A stretch of 64,000 nt of DNA from Mycolicibacterium frederiksbergense. GTDB lineage: Bacteria; Actinomycetota; Actinomycetes; Mycobacteriales; Mycobacteriaceae. Position 1 is the stretch's first letter. Each line of letters opens with the position of its first letter. This document shows positions 63,088 through 64,000 of the stretch, piece after piece. Made by a program: the position numbers and the translations under genes. A model generated the notes under the pieces. It did no database searches, was not told where the DNA came from, and was given only the letters and a program-made list of their open reading frames with translations. The DNA lies in assembly GCF_029893345.1 (NCBI RefSeq), contig NZ_JARXVE010000005.1:1-64000 (forward strand). The letters are read 5' to 3'.

Positions 63088-64000
63088 CTAGTGCGTCGGC
63101 GTGCCACCCGCGGGACTCGGGCGAGACGCGGTGAAAAACGCTGTGACCACAGCAATCACGCTGATCACCGCAGCGGCCGTGAAAGCCGCATGCACGCCGG
63201 GCAGATCCGGGGCCCCGCCCGAGTGGGAGGCCTTGGTCATGACCGTCACGAACAGCGCAGTACCCGCGGCGCCACCGACCTGTTGCAACGTGGTCAGGAT
63301 GGCGCTGCCATGTGAGTAGAGCCGGTCGGGCAAGACGCTGAGCGCGTCAGTCATCAACGGCGTGAACATCATCGCCAAGCCCACCATCATGATGGTCTGC
63401 AGCAGAACCAGTTCCCAGATCGGGGACGTCGCCGACAGCCTGGTGAAGCCGCACAGCGCCACGCACAGCATCAGCGACCCCGGCACGACAAGCAGCCGAG
63501 CGCCGTGACGGTCGTAGGCCCGCCCGACCAGCGGACCCGCCAGCCCCATCAGCAATCCGCCCGGCAGGCTCGTCAATCCGGCGACCAATGCACTGTGCCC
63601 CAGCACGTTCTGCACATACAGCGGGACCATGATGATCGCGCCGAACAGGCCCATGAAGCCGAGGACCACCAAGACCAGCGACACCGAGAACCGCCGGTAG
63701 GTGAATGGCCGCAGATCGAGGAACGCCCGGTCCCGCCGTTGCAGCTGCAGCTGCCGCGAACCGAACAGCACCATCGCCACCGCACCGATCGCCATGGGCA
63801 CCCACGCCGGCACTCCCCGCTGGCCGTGAGCGGACTCACCCAACAGTGAGAGCCCGAACACCAAGCCCGCGAACGCGATTGCCGACAGCGGTACCGAGAC
63901 GGGATCGATCGGCGTCGGTTCTTGCCGTCCGTCGTGGACCCGCAGCCACACCAGACCGGCCGTGAGCGAAACGAGGGCGATGGGCAGCACGATCCAGAAC
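63088..64000 (-). CDS. DHA2-family MFS transporter, truncated by window edge
   Basis: The frame runs off the right edge; 304 C-terminal residues are visible. It starts in FWIVLPIALVSLTAGLVWL, the start of helix 6-7 region typical of the 14-helix EmrB/QacA exporters, and includes GLTSLPGGLLMGLAGPLVGRAYDRHGAR, the conserved motif of DHA2 transporters, and a C-terminal VGGAAGTALFVTVM. Seven or more helices are present. It is a proton-driven multidrug exporter; substrate unknown. Confidence 0.85.
   Translation of the reverse strand, partial: FWIVLPIALVSLTAGLVWLRVHDGRQEPTPIDPVSVPLSAIAFAGLVFGLSLLGESAHGQRGVPAWVPMAIGAVAMVLFGSRQLQLQRRDRAFLDLRPFTYRRFSVSLVLVVLGFMGLFGAIIMVPLYVQNVLGHSALVAGLTSLPGGLLMGLAGPLVGRAYDRHGARLLVVPGSLMLCVALCGFTRLSATSPIWELVLLQTIMMVGLAMMFTPLMTDALSVLPDRLYSHGSAILTTLQQVGGAAGTALFVTVMTKASHSGGAPDLPGVHAAFTAAAVISVIAVVTAFFTASRPSPAGGTPTH

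Overview
The window is high-GC DNA from a mycobacterium, most likely a rapidly growing Mycolicibacterium. The evidence is gene content and order: a cell-division block ftsE-ftsX-smpB with prfB and fprA, a full 14-gene nuo operon, an antigen 85 mycolyltransferase, and several blocks that keep the gene order known from M. tuberculosis (prfB to smpB; hisN-fadE24-fadE23; receiver protein-nuoA..N; TetR-APH-hypothetical-aofH-hpx). I saw no rRNA, tRNA, tmRNA or CRISPR array.

Layout. 1-119 is the 3' end of an IS110-type transposase. 167-4919 (minus) carries smpB, ftsX, ftsE, a Pro/Thr-rich membrane protein, an MscS-type channel and prfB, mostly with overlapping ends; fprA follows on plus. 6.5-10.4 kb holds hisN and the acyl-CoA dehydrogenase pair fadE24-fadE23 behind a perfect 16-bp palindrome. 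10.4-10.75 kb holds two large palindromic repeats flanking a decayed dehydrogenase tail, then an antigen 85 gene.

12.2-21.8 kb is an accessory catabolic cluster: a flavin monooxygenase, a DJ-1/PfpI protein, a homogentisate-dioxygenase-like cupin, an alpha/beta hydrolase, a CoA-transferase, an HMG-CoA-lyase-like enzyme, a TetR regulator, and a tightly overlapping trio (acyl-CoA dehydrogenase, APH kinase, DUF6285) that matches the LvaC-LvaA-LvaB logic of 4-hydroxyacyl-CoA catabolism. This is the best candidate here for an undescribed pathway. Two related operator-like sequences precede the monooxygenase and the dioxygenase.

23.2-39.2 kb is receiver protein-nuoABCDEFGHIJKLMN (type I NADH dehydrogenase), nearly all genes overlapping by 1-11 bp. 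Two oddities break it: a chain of three 32-bp repeats between nuoD and nuoE, each encoding an 11-codon ORF with its own ribosome site, and a palindromic repeat between nuoF and nuoG.

39.2-49.2 kb: enoyl-CoA hydratase, PIG-L deacetylase, TetR with divergent APH kinase and a hypothetical protein, a DUF4345 membrane protein, a Baeyer-Villiger monooxygenase, aofH amine oxidase, hpx-like hydrolase and fadB4. 49.2-55 kb is a patchwork: a membrane protein behind a structured leader, a MOSC protein with a RidA remnant, YggS and a divergent MocR regulator, a DinB-like protein, and an XRE-cupin regulator whose 3' end is duplicated. 55-64 kb: TetR/MFS pair, deazaflavin reductase, acyltransferase, a 49-residue protein with terminator, Hyi-like isomerase plus SDR, two poorly characterised ORFs and a truncated DHA2 transporter running off the right edge.
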